The notes beneath the pieces are model-generated. The model was given only the letters and a program-made list of their open reading frames with translations. It was not told the DNA's origin and searched no databases. A DNA stretch of 64,000 nt from Megasphaera sp. (GTDB taxonomy: Bacteria > Bacillota > Negativicutes > Veillonellales > Megasphaeraceae): NCBI GenBank assembly GCA_022486585.1, contig JAKVKI010000006.1, positions 1 through 64,000 on the forward strand. Direction: 5' to 3'. A program made the translations under genes and the position numbers. Of the stretch, positions 42,133 through 53,196 are shown in pieces (the stretch's first letter is position 1; every line of letters begins with the position of its first letter).

Positions 42133-43002
42133 TTACCACCACGGACCGATGCCAATGCCAATGCCGCCATCATGATGATGCCAGCCGCCGCCCCATCCGA
42201 TACCAATGCCGACACCGACAGACGGCCGGTGAGATGTACTGCTGCGATCTGATTTATCCGCTTCATCAACGACATCAATCTGTTCTGTATACGTCTGTGA
42301 AGCACCAGCAATGCTGATATCGACAACAATATCAGCCGTCCCTTGACGCAACGGTTGAATATTCATTTTATCCGTTATATTGGCAACATCTGTATTCAAA
42401 CTCGTAATCTTGATATCATACGGAACCATTCCCGGTACGTGTACACGAATAATACCATAACTGCCGACAGCTATCTTCTTGGGATAAAAAACGACTTTTG
42501 TTTTTTTGATCAGGCTTTCGCCATTGCCATATATTAAAACAGCTTCGCCATTTTCTGGCAATTTCCAAGCGCAGCTTTCATCTTTAGCAACGAAATAACT
42601 GCCTTCTAATACATGCGTATCGTGATTATATGCTGCTACATGGTAGAAAAAATCACCAGTCAATTTTTTATTCATCCTGAAATAATGATTTTCTTTAGCA
42701 GACAGACCAGTCTGATTTTTAGGCAAACTTTCAAGCAATTCTGTTACTTTCGTATATTCTTTGCCCTTTGTAATATAATATTCTTCCAGATTAGTCATTT
42801 GGAGGGACGGATCCATTACGATTGCCGGTGGAGCCGCCTGTTCAGGAACAGCTTCATCTATTTTCGTCTTAGTCTGCCCCATCGTATCCGTCGAAGATGT
42901 CGCTGCTATCGGAGTCGCTTCCACTGTCGTATCGGCGGCAAAGGCTGTGACACTCATAAAACAAAATAAAGCGCTAACCATACCTGCATGCCATGATTTC
43001 AT
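42133..43002 (-). CDS. Secreted protein of unknown function with Ig-like region and Gly/Ile/Trp/His-rich C-terminal tail
   Basis: 289 aa; signal peptide (…SVTAFAAD); pilus-assembly/BIG2-like segment (KIAVGSYGIIRVHVPGMVPYDIKITSLNTDVANI); tail GVGIGIGWGGGWHHHDGGIGIGIGPWW. Confidence 0.8.
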   Translation of the reverse strand: MKSWHAGMVSALFCFMSVTAFAADTTVEATPIAATSSTDTMGQTKTKIDEAVPEQAAPPAIVMDPSLQMTNLEEYYITKGKEYTKVTELLESLPKNQTGLSAKENHYFRMNKKLTGDFFYHVAAYNHDTHVLEGSYFVAKDESCAWKLPENGEAVLIYGNGESLIKKTKVVFYPKKIAVGSYGIIRVHVPGMVPYDIKITSLNTDVANITDKMNIQPLRQGTADIVVDISIAGASQTYTEQIDVVDEADKSDRSSTSHRPSVGVGIGIGWGGGWHHHDGGIGIGIGPWW

Positions 43003-43021
43003 TAAAATCCCTCCTTTGAAA

Positions 43022-43055
43022 TATATCCATAGCTATTCACTGAACAGCTATGGAT
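43022..43055 (-). terminator. Possible terminator after gyrB
   Basis: atccatagct...agctatggat inverted repeat; weak T tract. Confidence 0.5.
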
Positions 43056-43064
43056 ACGATGCTA

Positions 43065-45077
<2,013 letters not shown>

Positions 45078-45080
45078 TTA

Positions 45081-45326
45081 CTAATGCACTGGAGAGAACA
45101 GATCACCATATCGTTTTACTAACGTATCCAACGATACTGGCGTAGCATAAATGCATTCTTCGGTGACAACATAGCACCTTATTTTACCTTCCCCTTCAAC
45201 GACTCGCAATGGCCGATAATATTGTTGCAGCGGGTTCGATTTGCCGGCTTTGCGGGGATGTGCTTTAAACATAGCTATAATACGATGAACGTCGATCACC
45301 TGATTACCGCCGATATGCAGATACAT
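45081..45326 (-). CDS. remB: RemB-like extracellular matrix regulator (DUF370 family)
   Basis: 81 aa MYLHIGGNQVIDVHRIIAMF...; between gyrB and recF as in Firmicutes. Confidence 0.88.
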   Translation of the reverse strand: MYLHIGGNQVIDVHRIIAMFKAHPRKAGKSNPLQQYYRPLRVVEGEGKIRCYVVTEECIYATPVSLDTLVKRYGDLFSPVH

Positions 45327-46203
45327 CGTTTTTTCTCCTATATTTCTCTGTAAGATTATGAATAAACTTATCAGTCAGCATCTTAGGGTCTTTGCGCGTA
45401 ATGAACATAGCCAAACAAAAATCATCAGCTTCTGTATCATATCCGTTATGGATTTTCTCTAACAGCCTGTAAATACAGTCGCGGCGTACTTCATTATATA
45501 GTTCTGCACCGATTCCTGATGCCTCCTGTATATATCCATCTTCTACCATATCTTCCAAGGTCAGCCAAGGCATTTCTTCTAAAATCTGACGAACAGCCTT
45601 TTTTTTCTCTTGTCGCTCTTGTAAACGACAAATATAACACAGTGTTTCTCCTTTACTCAGCCAACGGCCGCAACGAGGACAGGCTTTGAACCCTTCATCG
45701 CCGTACGCCAGCTGGCGCCGCATTTGAGCAAAACGCAACTGTGCCATTTTTTCCCGCAAGGCTTCTGGAAGATATGCCGTTTCTTGTCGAATCATCACTA
45801 CCATATCTTTAGGAAGAACAATATTTTTAAGATTCCCTTTCGGATAGACATTTTCGGTTTCACCATTCACGTTTTCATAAACGATCCGTACTGGTTTCTT
45901 GCCACTTCGAACAAAACGGGCATCTCTGATAAATGGTTGTCCAATAAAAGAATTGATGCCATCAATAAGTTTTTGTTTGTATATAAATAAATGACTCATC
46001 CATACAGGATTCAAGACAGCAATGATTACTTCATGTCCATCATAATCTCTTATATAAGAATATTTTGCAATTTGCTGACCAGCAATTTGAGACCAATCCA
46101 ATTTTGCCTGATATAACTTATATGGCATAAGCAGGTGATTTTTTTCCAGTATACCTGGAATGGAAAGGCCGGCTTGTTCCATTTTATGAGTCCGTTTTTC
46201 CAT
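45304..46203 (-). CDS. DUF721/DciA-like protein with zinc ribbon
   Basis: Start revised to MEKRTHKMEQAGLSIPGILEK; DUF721 core (LDWSQIAGQQIAKYSYIRDYDGHEVIIAVLNPVWMSHLFIYKQKLIDGINSFIG); CPRCGRWLSKGETLCYIC. Confidence 0.85.
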   Translation of the reverse strand: MEKRTHKMEQAGLSIPGILEKNHLLMPYKLYQAKLDWSQIAGQQIAKYSYIRDYDGHEVIIAVLNPVWMSHLFIYKQKLIDGINSFIGQPFIRDARFVRSGKKPVRIVYENVNGETENVYPKGNLKNIVLPKDMVVMIRQETAYLPEALREKMAQLRFAQMRRQLAYGDEGFKACPRCGRWLSKGETLCYICRLQERQEKKKAVRQILEEMPWLTLEDMVEDGYIQEASGIGAELYNEVRRDCIYRLLEKIHNGYDTEADDFCLAMFITRKDPKMLTDKFIHNLTEKYRRKNDVSAYRR

Positions 46204-47305
46204 AGGATCTGACCTTCCCTTGTTCAATACAAATATGACAGCACCCTTCCATGGATTCAAAAATAAGAGGCTCCGTCGTCGTAATGAAAGTCTGAATGCG
46301 ATTCCGTACGAAATCAAGCAACGCCTGGCGGCGCTCCTGATCTAATTCACTCATAACGTCATCAAGAAGAAGGACCGGATATTCGCCTGTTTCTGATTTG
46401 ACATATTCTAATTCAGATAATTTAAGAGCAAGGACAGCCGTACGCTGCTGGCCCTGAGAGCCATATTTTTTAACATCGGCCCCATCGATGGAAAAAGCTA
46501 AATCATCCCGATGAGGTCCGACAGACGTAGATGCACGATATACATCATCATGAAGGTTCTGCTGTAAAAGAGCATAATACCAGGCAGGATCCGTCTTTTC
46601 TTCTTGATTATTTTTTTCATTATTATAATAAGGTTGTACATAGGAAAGAGACATTTTTTCTCTGCCACCTGTTAAGCGACGATGGATGACTCCTGCTAAA
46701 AATGAAATTTTATGCAGTGCCTGCAACCTTTTGGCTACGATAGCAGCAGCAAATTGAGAAATCTGCCTGTCCCATTCTTCCATAGGACGTATCCCTTCAT
46801 ATTTCATTTTCTTTAAAAGGAGATTACGCTGAGCTATTGCTCTGTTGTACTGTAACAATTGCCGATAATAAGAAGAACTTACCTGCGAAATTTCCATATC
46901 CATGAAACGGCGTCGTAAGGACGGACTCCCCTTGACAAGCTGCAGGTCTTCCGGCGAAAAAAGCACTTCATTCAATGTTCCTACTAATTCCCGTTGAACG
47001 ACTTTGGTCTCATTGATCCATATTTCCTTACGAGCCATTTTTGATAAAATGATTTTTATCTGTTGTTCTACATTATTTCGAACAAATCTCAGTATGATAC
47101 TGCCATTTTCATTGTCCCAATGAATTAGATCACTATCGGCAAGTCCGCGATATGATTTACCGATTCCTCCCATATAGAGTGCTTCAAGGAGGTTGGTCTT
47201 TCCCTGACCATTTTTTCCATAAAGTAATACGATTGATGGCGGAAAAGAAATAGATTCGTCGATATAATTTCGATATTGGTGCAAGCGGATATTGACTATC
47301 CTCAT
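46184..47305 (-). CDS. recF: DNA replication/repair protein RecF
   Basis: 373 aa; LLYGKNGQGKTNLLEALY; SVGPHRDDLAFSIDG; SQGQQRTAVLALKLSEL; LLLDDVMSELD. Confidence 0.98.
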   Translation of the reverse strand: MRIVNIRLHQYRNYIDESISFPPSIVLLYGKNGQGKTNLLEALYMGGIGKSYRGLADSDLIHWDNENGSIILRFVRNNVEQQIKIILSKMARKEIWINETKVVQRELVGTLNEVLFSPEDLQLVKGSPSLRRRFMDMEISQVSSSYYRQLLQYNRAIAQRNLLLKKMKYEGIRPMEEWDRQISQFAAAIVAKRLQALHKISFLAGVIHRRLTGGREKMSLSYVQPYYNNEKNNQEEKTDPAWYYALLQQNLHDDVYRASTSVGPHRDDLAFSIDGADVKKYGSQGQQRTAVLALKLSELEYVKSETGEYPVLLLDDVMSELDQERRQALLDFVRNRIQTFITTTEPLIFESMEGCCHICIEQGKVRSYGKTDS

Positions 47306-47308
47306 AAC

Positions 47309-47524
47309 TTATTCTCCAATGATTTCATACGAGCCCATTCCTTTAATGTCTACGACATCACCGGGATGGAGTTTTTTTCGTTTAGCTGTGCATAATTCAC
47401 CATTAATGTAAATACGCTGTTCATCCAGTAAAATACGGATTTCACCGCCACTTTGAAGCACACTGGCCCATTTTAAAAATTGATCTAATTGTATCATGTC
47501 TGTTTTAATTTTTATTTTTTCCAT
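47309..47524 (-). CDS. yaaA: S4 domain protein YaaA
   Basis: 71 aa between dnaN and recF; S4 RNA-binding motif. Confidence 0.95.
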   Translation of the reverse strand: MEKIKIKTDMIQLDQFLKWASVLQSGGEIRILLDEQRIYINGELCTAKRKKLHPGDVVDIKGMGSYEIIGE

Positions 47525-48640
47525 TTATCTAGTCCTCATTGGCGTAACTACAAAAACACAATCTGTATTGTCCTTATTTTGTACAAGCATAGGACTTTTT
47601 TCTTTAGATTGGAGCACTACTTCCTCTTCATGGCAGTGTTTTAATATATCTAATACAAATTTTCCATTGAAGGATATATTCAATGGTTCCCCTTCAAGAT
47701 GACAAGGAATAAAATCTTCGATCGTCCCATAATCAGGATTTTGGCTCATCAAGTGGATCTGATCATCAGCGATGACAAAGTTGATGACATTATATTGAGC
47801 GTCTTTAGCAACAATAGAAGCTCGTTCGACTGCACTAGTAAAAACTTCTCTGTCAACAGTAACAGTACAAGTAAAACTGGATGGAATTACACGATGATAA
47901 TCTGGGAATTGTCCTTCTATGAGACGGGTCCTGATATAAACATTGCCAAATTTAACAGCTAAATAATTGCGAACTGCTGTAATTTCTACTGTTTCAGGAA
48001 TATCTGTCGGTAATTGACGTGATATTTCGGTCAATAAGCGACTAGGAATGACGACTTGCATCGGTGTCTCTATTATTTCATCAAGCTGCGCTGTTTTTAA
48101 TGCTAACCGATGTGTATCTGTAGCGACCATAGCCATTTGATTTTCTTTTACATCAAGATAGGTCCCTTTAAAAATAGGACGTCCATCATCAGTAGCACAG
48201 GCATACGATGTATTATCGATTAAATCTTTTAGGATGATACTCGTAGTAGTAAATTTTGAATAGCCATTTTCTAGAATTTCTATTTCATTATAATCATCTG
48301 GTGATATAGTCAGGCATTCAAATTTTAATTTGCCGCCTTTAATGACCATCTGTGTGTCAGCATCACCTTTTATGATTTCTATTTCATCACTGGGAAGCTT
48401 TCGTGTCAAATCTATTAAATATGGATTAGAAATAAAGGCTTCTCCATTTTCTTCAATAATGCCGGGAACAATGATTTTAATACCCATGTCAAAGTCATTT
48501 GCTTGGAATTCGATTGTATTGTTCATTGCTTTTATTAGAAGACCATTTTCACTAGTAATATTATTGCTTTTGTTTTGTGCAACTTTTTGTACGGCTTGAA
48601 GGCCTTTATTCATATCATCTTTTTTGAGTCGTAAGCGCAT
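47525..48640 (-). CDS. dnaN: DNA polymerase III beta subunit (sliding clamp)
   Basis: 371 aa; C-terminal VVTPMRTR; dnaA-dnaN order. Confidence 0.98.
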   Translation of the reverse strand: MRLRLKKDDMNKGLQAVQKVAQNKSNNITSENGLLIKAMNNTIEFQANDFDMGIKIIVPGIIEENGEAFISNPYLIDLTRKLPSDEIEIIKGDADTQMVIKGGKLKFECLTISPDDYNEIEILENGYSKFTTTSIILKDLIDNTSYACATDDGRPIFKGTYLDVKENQMAMVATDTHRLALKTAQLDEIIETPMQVVIPSRLLTEISRQLPTDIPETVEITAVRNYLAVKFGNVYIRTRLIEGQFPDYHRVIPSSFTCTVTVDREVFTSAVERASIVAKDAQYNVINFVIADDQIHLMSQNPDYGTIEDFIPCHLEGEPLNISFNGKFVLDILKHCHEEEVVLQSKEKSPMLVQNKDNTDCVFVVTPMRTR

Positions 48641-48722
48641 TAGATGTCCCCCTGTTCTGTAATGAGTTTCTTAATTTAAATGAATTAAAAAATAGTAATC
48701 GTAGTAATATAGGCTGTGGAAT

Positions 48723-48877
48723 TGTGGATAAGTGAGTAAAGAAGGCTTTATTAAGCTATCCACAACTGTGTATACCTTGTGGATAACTACACACAAACTA
48801 TCCACAATTCCACTTACAAGTAGAATTTTTCCACTATCCACAAGATGTACACAATTTTATATGCCTAGTTATCCACA
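48723..48877. promoter_or_regulatory. DnaA-box cluster in dnaA-dnaN intergenic region (oriC, part 1)
   Basis: Consensus boxes TGTGGATAA at 48723-48731 and 48778-48786, TTATCCACA at 48869-48877; near-consensus CTATCCACA at 48756, 48798 and 48834. Confidence 0.85.
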
Positions 48878-50397
48878 CCAGTAATCTTTATTTTGAGTTC
48901 TTCTATTTTTTCACGGAAATGACTGTCCTTTTCCATTGTTTTTGCTACTTTGGAACAGGCATGCATGACAGTAGAATGATCTCGTCCGTTAAAAGCAGTG
49001 CCGATATGCGGATATGTATTATCAGTTAGTTCACGGCATAAGTACATGGCGATCTGCCTGGGCATAGTAATATCTTTTGTTTTCTTTTTACCCATTAATT
49101 CTTTATAAGGAATACGATAATACTCGCAAACAGATTTAGTTATTTCATCAATTGTGATATATTTTTTTTCATCTTTAGCATCGGTTAAATATTTTAAGGC
49201 TTGTTGTGTCAACGTTAACGTTATTTTTGATTTTAATTGCGATGACAGGCCTTGAACGCTGATAAAAGCACCATTGAGATCACGGATATTTTCATTTACA
49301 TTAGCAGCGATATAATTGATGGCATCTGGTTCGATGTCTACATGTTCTTTTTCAGCCCAGTTTCGTAAAATAGCCGTTCGTGTTTCTAAATCCGGCGGAT
49401 CGATGGAGGCGATCATACCACTTTGAAACCGTGATCGTAGGCGATCTTCCAGCCGTTTGATATCTTGAGGCGGTCGGTCACTAGTAAATACCATTTGTTT
49501 TTGTTCTTGATATAATTTATTGAACGTATGGAAAAATTCTTCTTTAGAGCTATCTTTGTCGCCTCGTCCTAAAAATTGAATATCGTCGACGAGGAGAACA
49601 TCAATATTACGATAGCGCTGCCGAAAACTTTCTGTGCTTTTATCTTGGATGCTTTGAATAAATTCATTGACAAAGTCTTCACTAGTAATGCAGCGCAGTC
49701 GTGTATCAGGGAAATTTTGCAAGATACGGTGTCCAATAGCATGCATGAGATGGGTCTTGCCAAGACCGCTGCCGCCAAAGATATAGAACGGATTGATTTT
49801 TTTACCTTCTGCAATGGCTAAGGCCGTGGCATGTGCAATACGGTTACTATTGGCAACGACAAAGGTTTCAAACGTATAATTGTGGATCAGATTTGTTTCT
49901 GTTCGTTCTAGTGGTGCTGGTTCCTGAATATCTGCAGCAGTACGGATATCCATATTTTCAGGGGATTCGGGGGGATAAGAATCCATTGAAGGCAGTACCG
50001 GTTGTTCCCATTTCATTTCTTCTGGTGCCGTAAATGTCGTATTAACAGGCTGGACTGGTTGTGGCTTCGGCTGGCGTTGAACTTGTTTTATGTCTTCTAC
50101 GCTGATCGTTTCTGTTGGTTCTGGAGGTATAGAAACGCCGACACTGCTTGTAATGAGCTTGATTGTCGTAGTCATGCCGGTCACATTTTTAGCGACTGTT
50201 TCTAATAAGGGCGTATACTTGTTCCCTACGTACTTACAAATAAATTCTTGTGTTGTGTCCAGTGTGAGAACATTATTTTCATAGGAATACGGAATGATTT
50301 CACCTTCAAAGAAGGCAGTGTAAATTCGCGGTGGTACTGTTTTTTTTAATTCTTCCAGCATTCCTACCCATAATGTCATCAGATCAATGGATTCCAT
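48865..50397 (-). CDS. dnaA: Chromosomal replication initiator DnaA
   Basis: 510 aa; NPFYIFGGSGLGKTHLMHAIG; VLLVDDIQFLGRG; C-terminal GRDHSTVMHACSKV. Confidence 0.99.
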   Translation of the reverse strand: MESIDLMTLWVGMLEELKKTVPPRIYTAFFEGEIIPYSYENNVLTLDTTQEFICKYVGNKYTPLLETVAKNVTGMTTTIKLITSSVGVSIPPEPTETISVEDIKQVQRQPKPQPVQPVNTTFTAPEEMKWEQPVLPSMDSYPPESPENMDIRTAADIQEPAPLERTETNLIHNYTFETFVVANSNRIAHATALAIAEGKKINPFYIFGGSGLGKTHLMHAIGHRILQNFPDTRLRCITSEDFVNEFIQSIQDKSTESFRQRYRNIDVLLVDDIQFLGRGDKDSSKEEFFHTFNKLYQEQKQMVFTSDRPPQDIKRLEDRLRSRFQSGMIASIDPPDLETRTAILRNWAEKEHVDIEPDAINYIAANVNENIRDLNGAFISVQGLSSQLKSKITLTLTQQALKYLTDAKDEKKYITIDEITKSVCEYYRIPYKELMGKKKTKDITMPRQIAMYLCRELTDNTYPHIGTAFNGRDHSTVMHACSKVAKTMEKDSHFREKIEELKIKITGVDN

Positions 50398-50422
50398 AAT
50401 AAATCCTTCCTATCTTCGCTAT

Positions 50423-50571
50423 TGTGGATATGTTGATATTTTTGTTGTGCATATAGTGAATAACGCACAGTCGAAAAGACGGAAAGCCGATATATATCGA
50501 ATTTCCGACTAAATCTTGACTTATCCACATTTTGTGGACAAGTTGTTGATAACTTTTATTTTCTATCCACA
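50423..50571. promoter_or_regulatory. DnaA-box cluster upstream of dnaA (oriC, part 2)
   Basis: TTATCCACA at 50521-50529; near-consensus TGTGGATAT at 50423, TTGTGGACA at ~50533, CTATCCACA at 50563; AT-rich stretch beyond (50580-50720). Confidence 0.8.
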
Positions 50572-50759
50572 TTTTACAACAAATTACTTTATAAGTGAAG
50601 ACCTTTCCGCAAAGAGCACCTAGATTTAAATGATAAAATAATATAACGATTTAAAAAAATGATAGATAAAATGATTGACAGCTGATGATACATTGATTAT
50701 AATTATCCTGTTATGGTGTAAATTCAAATGACTATCTACGAAAAAAGGAGGTGTCTAGC

Positions 50760-50894
50760 TTGAAACAGACATATCAGCCGAATACATTATGGAAAAAGAG
50801 AACCCATGGCTTCCGTGAAAGAATGAAAACTAAAGGAGGTCGTATGGTCTTAAAAAAACGCCGCATGAAGGGCAGAAAGAAGCTTTCTGCTTAA
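50760..50894 (+). CDS. rpmH: 50S ribosomal protein L34 (TTG start)
   Basis: Manual translation (TTG)[54 protein letters not shown]; too short for the ORF track. Confidence 0.97.
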   Translation: MKQTYQPNTLWKKRTHGFRERMKTKGGRMVLKKRRMKGRKKLSA

Positions 50895-50908
50895 TTATTA
50901 CGAGATGA

Positions 50909-50943
50909 ACAGAAAAGTTCCGATGGGAATTTTTCTGTTCTTC
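50909..50943 (+). terminator. Hairpin between rpmH and rnpA (possible partial terminator)
   Basis: gaacagaaaagttccgatgggaatttttctgttc inverted repeat followed by ttct. Confidence 0.55.
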
Positions 50944-50965
50944 TAGCATTATTAGGATAAATTTT

Positions 50966-51322
50966 ATGTATGAATTAAAAAAAGAGAAACGGCTGTGCAA
51001 AAATCGGGAGTATCAGATTGTATACCGTCATGGCAAGTCTGTCGTCAATCGCCTGGCAGTATTATATGTCCTGCCGAAGTCGCCTGGTCAACCGACCCGC
51101 ATAGGTTTTGTTACCGGGAAGAAAATCGGCTGTGCCGTTGAACGCAACCGTTGCCGCCGTCTCATGAAGGAAGTATACCGTCTGCATCAACATGAATTAG
51201 CTGACGGGATGGATTTAGTTCTCATCGGCCGCAGTAGTTTAAAACACGCTGACTATGAACAGGCTGAGAAAAGCATTTTGCAATTATTTCGGCGTGCCAA
51301 GGTATTAAAAAAGAGACGATGA
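50966..51322 (+). CDS. rnpA: Ribonuclease P protein component
   Basis: 118 aa; [13 protein letters not shown] motif. Confidence 0.98.
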   Translation: MYELKKEKRLCKNREYQIVYRHGKSVVNRLAVLYVLPKSPGQPTRIGFVTGKKIGCAVERNRCRRLMKEVYRLHQHELADGMDLVLIGRSSLKHADYEQAEKSILQLFRRAKVLKKRR

Positions 51323-51326
51323 TCAT

Positions 51327-51536
51327 ATGAAACGATTTTTCATAGCCTTGATACGGTTTTACCAGCTTTTTATATCTCCATTAAAACTGCCATGCTGCCG
51401 CTTTTATCCTACATGCTCGGCGTACGCTGTCGAAGCATTGCAGAAATACGGTGCCGTGAAAGGGAGTTACTTAGCAATCAGGCGCATTTTAAAATGCCAT
51501 CCCTTCCATAAAGGCGGCTATGATCCTGTGCCGTAA
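51327..51536 (+). CDS. yidD: Membrane protein insertion efficiency factor YidD
   Basis: 69 aa; [29 protein letters not shown]...[13 protein letters not shown]. Confidence 0.98.
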   Translation: MKRFFIALIRFYQLFISPLKLPCCRFYPTCSAYAVEALQKYGAVKGSYLAIRRILKCHPFHKGGYDPVP

Positions 51537-51601
51537 TCATTGGCCAGATGAAATAAAGGCTGACCGATCTTTTATTCGTAACTGAACAGGAGTTGAGAAA
51601 T

Positions 51602-52288
51602 TTGGGCTTTTTTAGCGAAATAATGGATGTTCTCAGCGGTATCATGACAGTGTTCATGGATTACTGCTACGAATTCACCCAAACGTTAGGGTATCCTAGT
51701 TATGGCATAGCTATTATCTTGCTTACCATTATCATTAAATTGGTATTGGCGCCGTTGACGGCTAAGCAGATACGTTCTATGGAAGGCATGCAAACACTGC
51801 AGCCTCGTATTAAAGAACTACAAAAGAAATATAAAGGCAATCAGAAAAAAATGCAGGAAGAAATGAGCAAGCTTTATAAGGAAATGGACGTCAATCCTTT
51901 ATCAGGATGTCTCCCCCTTATTATTCAGATGCCTTTCTTGATTGCGATTTTCTATGCATTGCGTGAATATCCATATGACACGGCCTATGAAAGTTTCTTG
52001 TGGCTGCCAAGCCTCGGTCAGGCCGACCCGACATATATTTTACCTGTTTTGTCTGCTGTATCTACTTACTTTATTCAAAAGCAAATGTCTGGTACACAAG
52101 TTGCAACGTCAGAAGCACAAGCTAAACAGCAAAAGATCATGGGCATTCTCATGCCGTTGTTTATTGGCTGGATCAGTCTTACCTTCCCAAGTGGGCTTGT
52201 TATTTACTGGGTTGTTTCTAACGTATTCCAGTGGGCCCAGCAATTCTTGATGTTTCATGGCAGACATAAAGGAGAAAAAGCAGCATGA
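51602..52288 (+). CDS. yidC: YidC/OxaA family membrane insertase
   Basis: TM protein of the Oxa1 superfamily (LAPLTAKQIRSMEGMQTLQPRIKELQKKYKGN...); TTG start at 51602 (or 51593). Confidence 0.96.
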   Translation: MGFFSEIMDVLSGIMTVFMDYCYEFTQTLGYPSYGIAIILLTIIIKLVLAPLTAKQIRSMEGMQTLQPRIKELQKKYKGNQKKMQEEMSKLYKEMDVNPLSGCLPLIIQMPFLIAIFYALREYPYDTAYESFLWLPSLGQADPTYILPVLSAVSTYFIQKQMSGTQVATSEAQAKQQKIMGILMPLFIGWISLTFPSGLVIYWVVSNVFQWAQQFLMFHGRHKGEKAA

Positions 52289-53082
52289 GCAGTGTCGAAT
52301 CTACAGGAAAAACAATAGAAGATGCCATTCGCTCCGGTTTAGTCCGTCTCGGTAAAATCCGTGATGAAGTTGATATTGAAGTATTGGCAGAACCGAAAAA
52401 TGGTTTTTTAGGATTTGGTAGCAAACCAGCCCGAGTTCGTATTACTGAAAAAGAAACAGCAAGTGCTCAATCTGTCGCAGCGGATACGACGCGGGAAGAA
52501 AACGTGCAAACAGAAGCAGTCATACCGGAAAAGCCAGTTGTAGAAAAAGCAACGACAACGGAAATACCGGCAGTAACGCAGACTGAACAAGCAGTGACGG
52601 AAGAACCTGTTGTCAAAGAAGAATTTTCAGCTGAAGATGCAGCTGTGCAGGCTAAAGAGTTTCTTCAAGAAGTGCTCCGTAACATGGGGATGGACGTTGT
52701 CATTGAAAAAATGATTAAATCCGATAAGGTTATCCTTCATCTTCATGGCAAAAATTTAGGTATTCTTATTGGCAAACATGGCCAAACCTTAGATGCACTT
52801 CAATATTTAACTAATTTGACGACGAACCAGGGTAAAGAAACACGGCATTTTATCATGCTCGATGTAGAAAATTATCGTCGTCGTCGCGAAGAAACGCTGA
52901 AACAGCTCGCTGTTCGGTTAGCAGATCGGGCAAAGCGGAGTGGACAGCGGGTCATACTGGAACCGATGAATGGTTATGAACGCAAGATCATACATGTGGC
53001 GTTACAAGATGATGAAAATATCCGGACAGAAAGTGAAGGACAAGATCCATATCGTCACGTTGTTATTTATTACGAAGGCTAA
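52285..53082 (+). CDS. jag: Jag/KhpB family RNA-binding protein (Jag_N, KH, R3H)
   Basis: 265 aa; N-terminal Jag domain, LIGKHGQTLDALQYL KH motif, R3H C-terminus. Confidence 0.96.
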   Translation: MSSVESTGKTIEDAIRSGLVRLGKIRDEVDIEVLAEPKNGFLGFGSKPARVRITEKETASAQSVAADTTREENVQTEAVIPEKPVVEKATTTEIPAVTQTEQAVTEEPVVKEEFSAEDAAVQAKEFLQEVLRNMGMDVVIEKMIKSDKVILHLHGKNLGILIGKHGQTLDALQYLTNLTTNQGKETRHFIMLDVENYRRRREETLKQLAVRLADRAKRSGQRVILEPMNGYERKIIHVALQDDENIRTESEGQDPYRHVVIYYEG

Positions 53083-53150
53083 TTAACCGGAAAAAACGTA
53101 TCAGTATAAATGTGAGGTGCTTATAAGCATCCTGTTATATGTAAATAATA

Positions 53151-53180
53151 AAAAACCGGTGCTGTTGCACCGGTTTTTTT
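53151..53180 (+). terminator. Rho-independent terminator between jag and mnmE
   Basis: aaaaaccggtgctgttgcaccggttttttt. Confidence 0.85.
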
Positions 53181-53196
53181 GAAAGGAGAATGTACG

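Noticed and set aside
42111-42329. 72-aa - strand ORF overlapping the Gly-rich tail gene
   Set aside because: Out-of-frame overlap created by the repetitive Gly/His codons; no independent RBS support.
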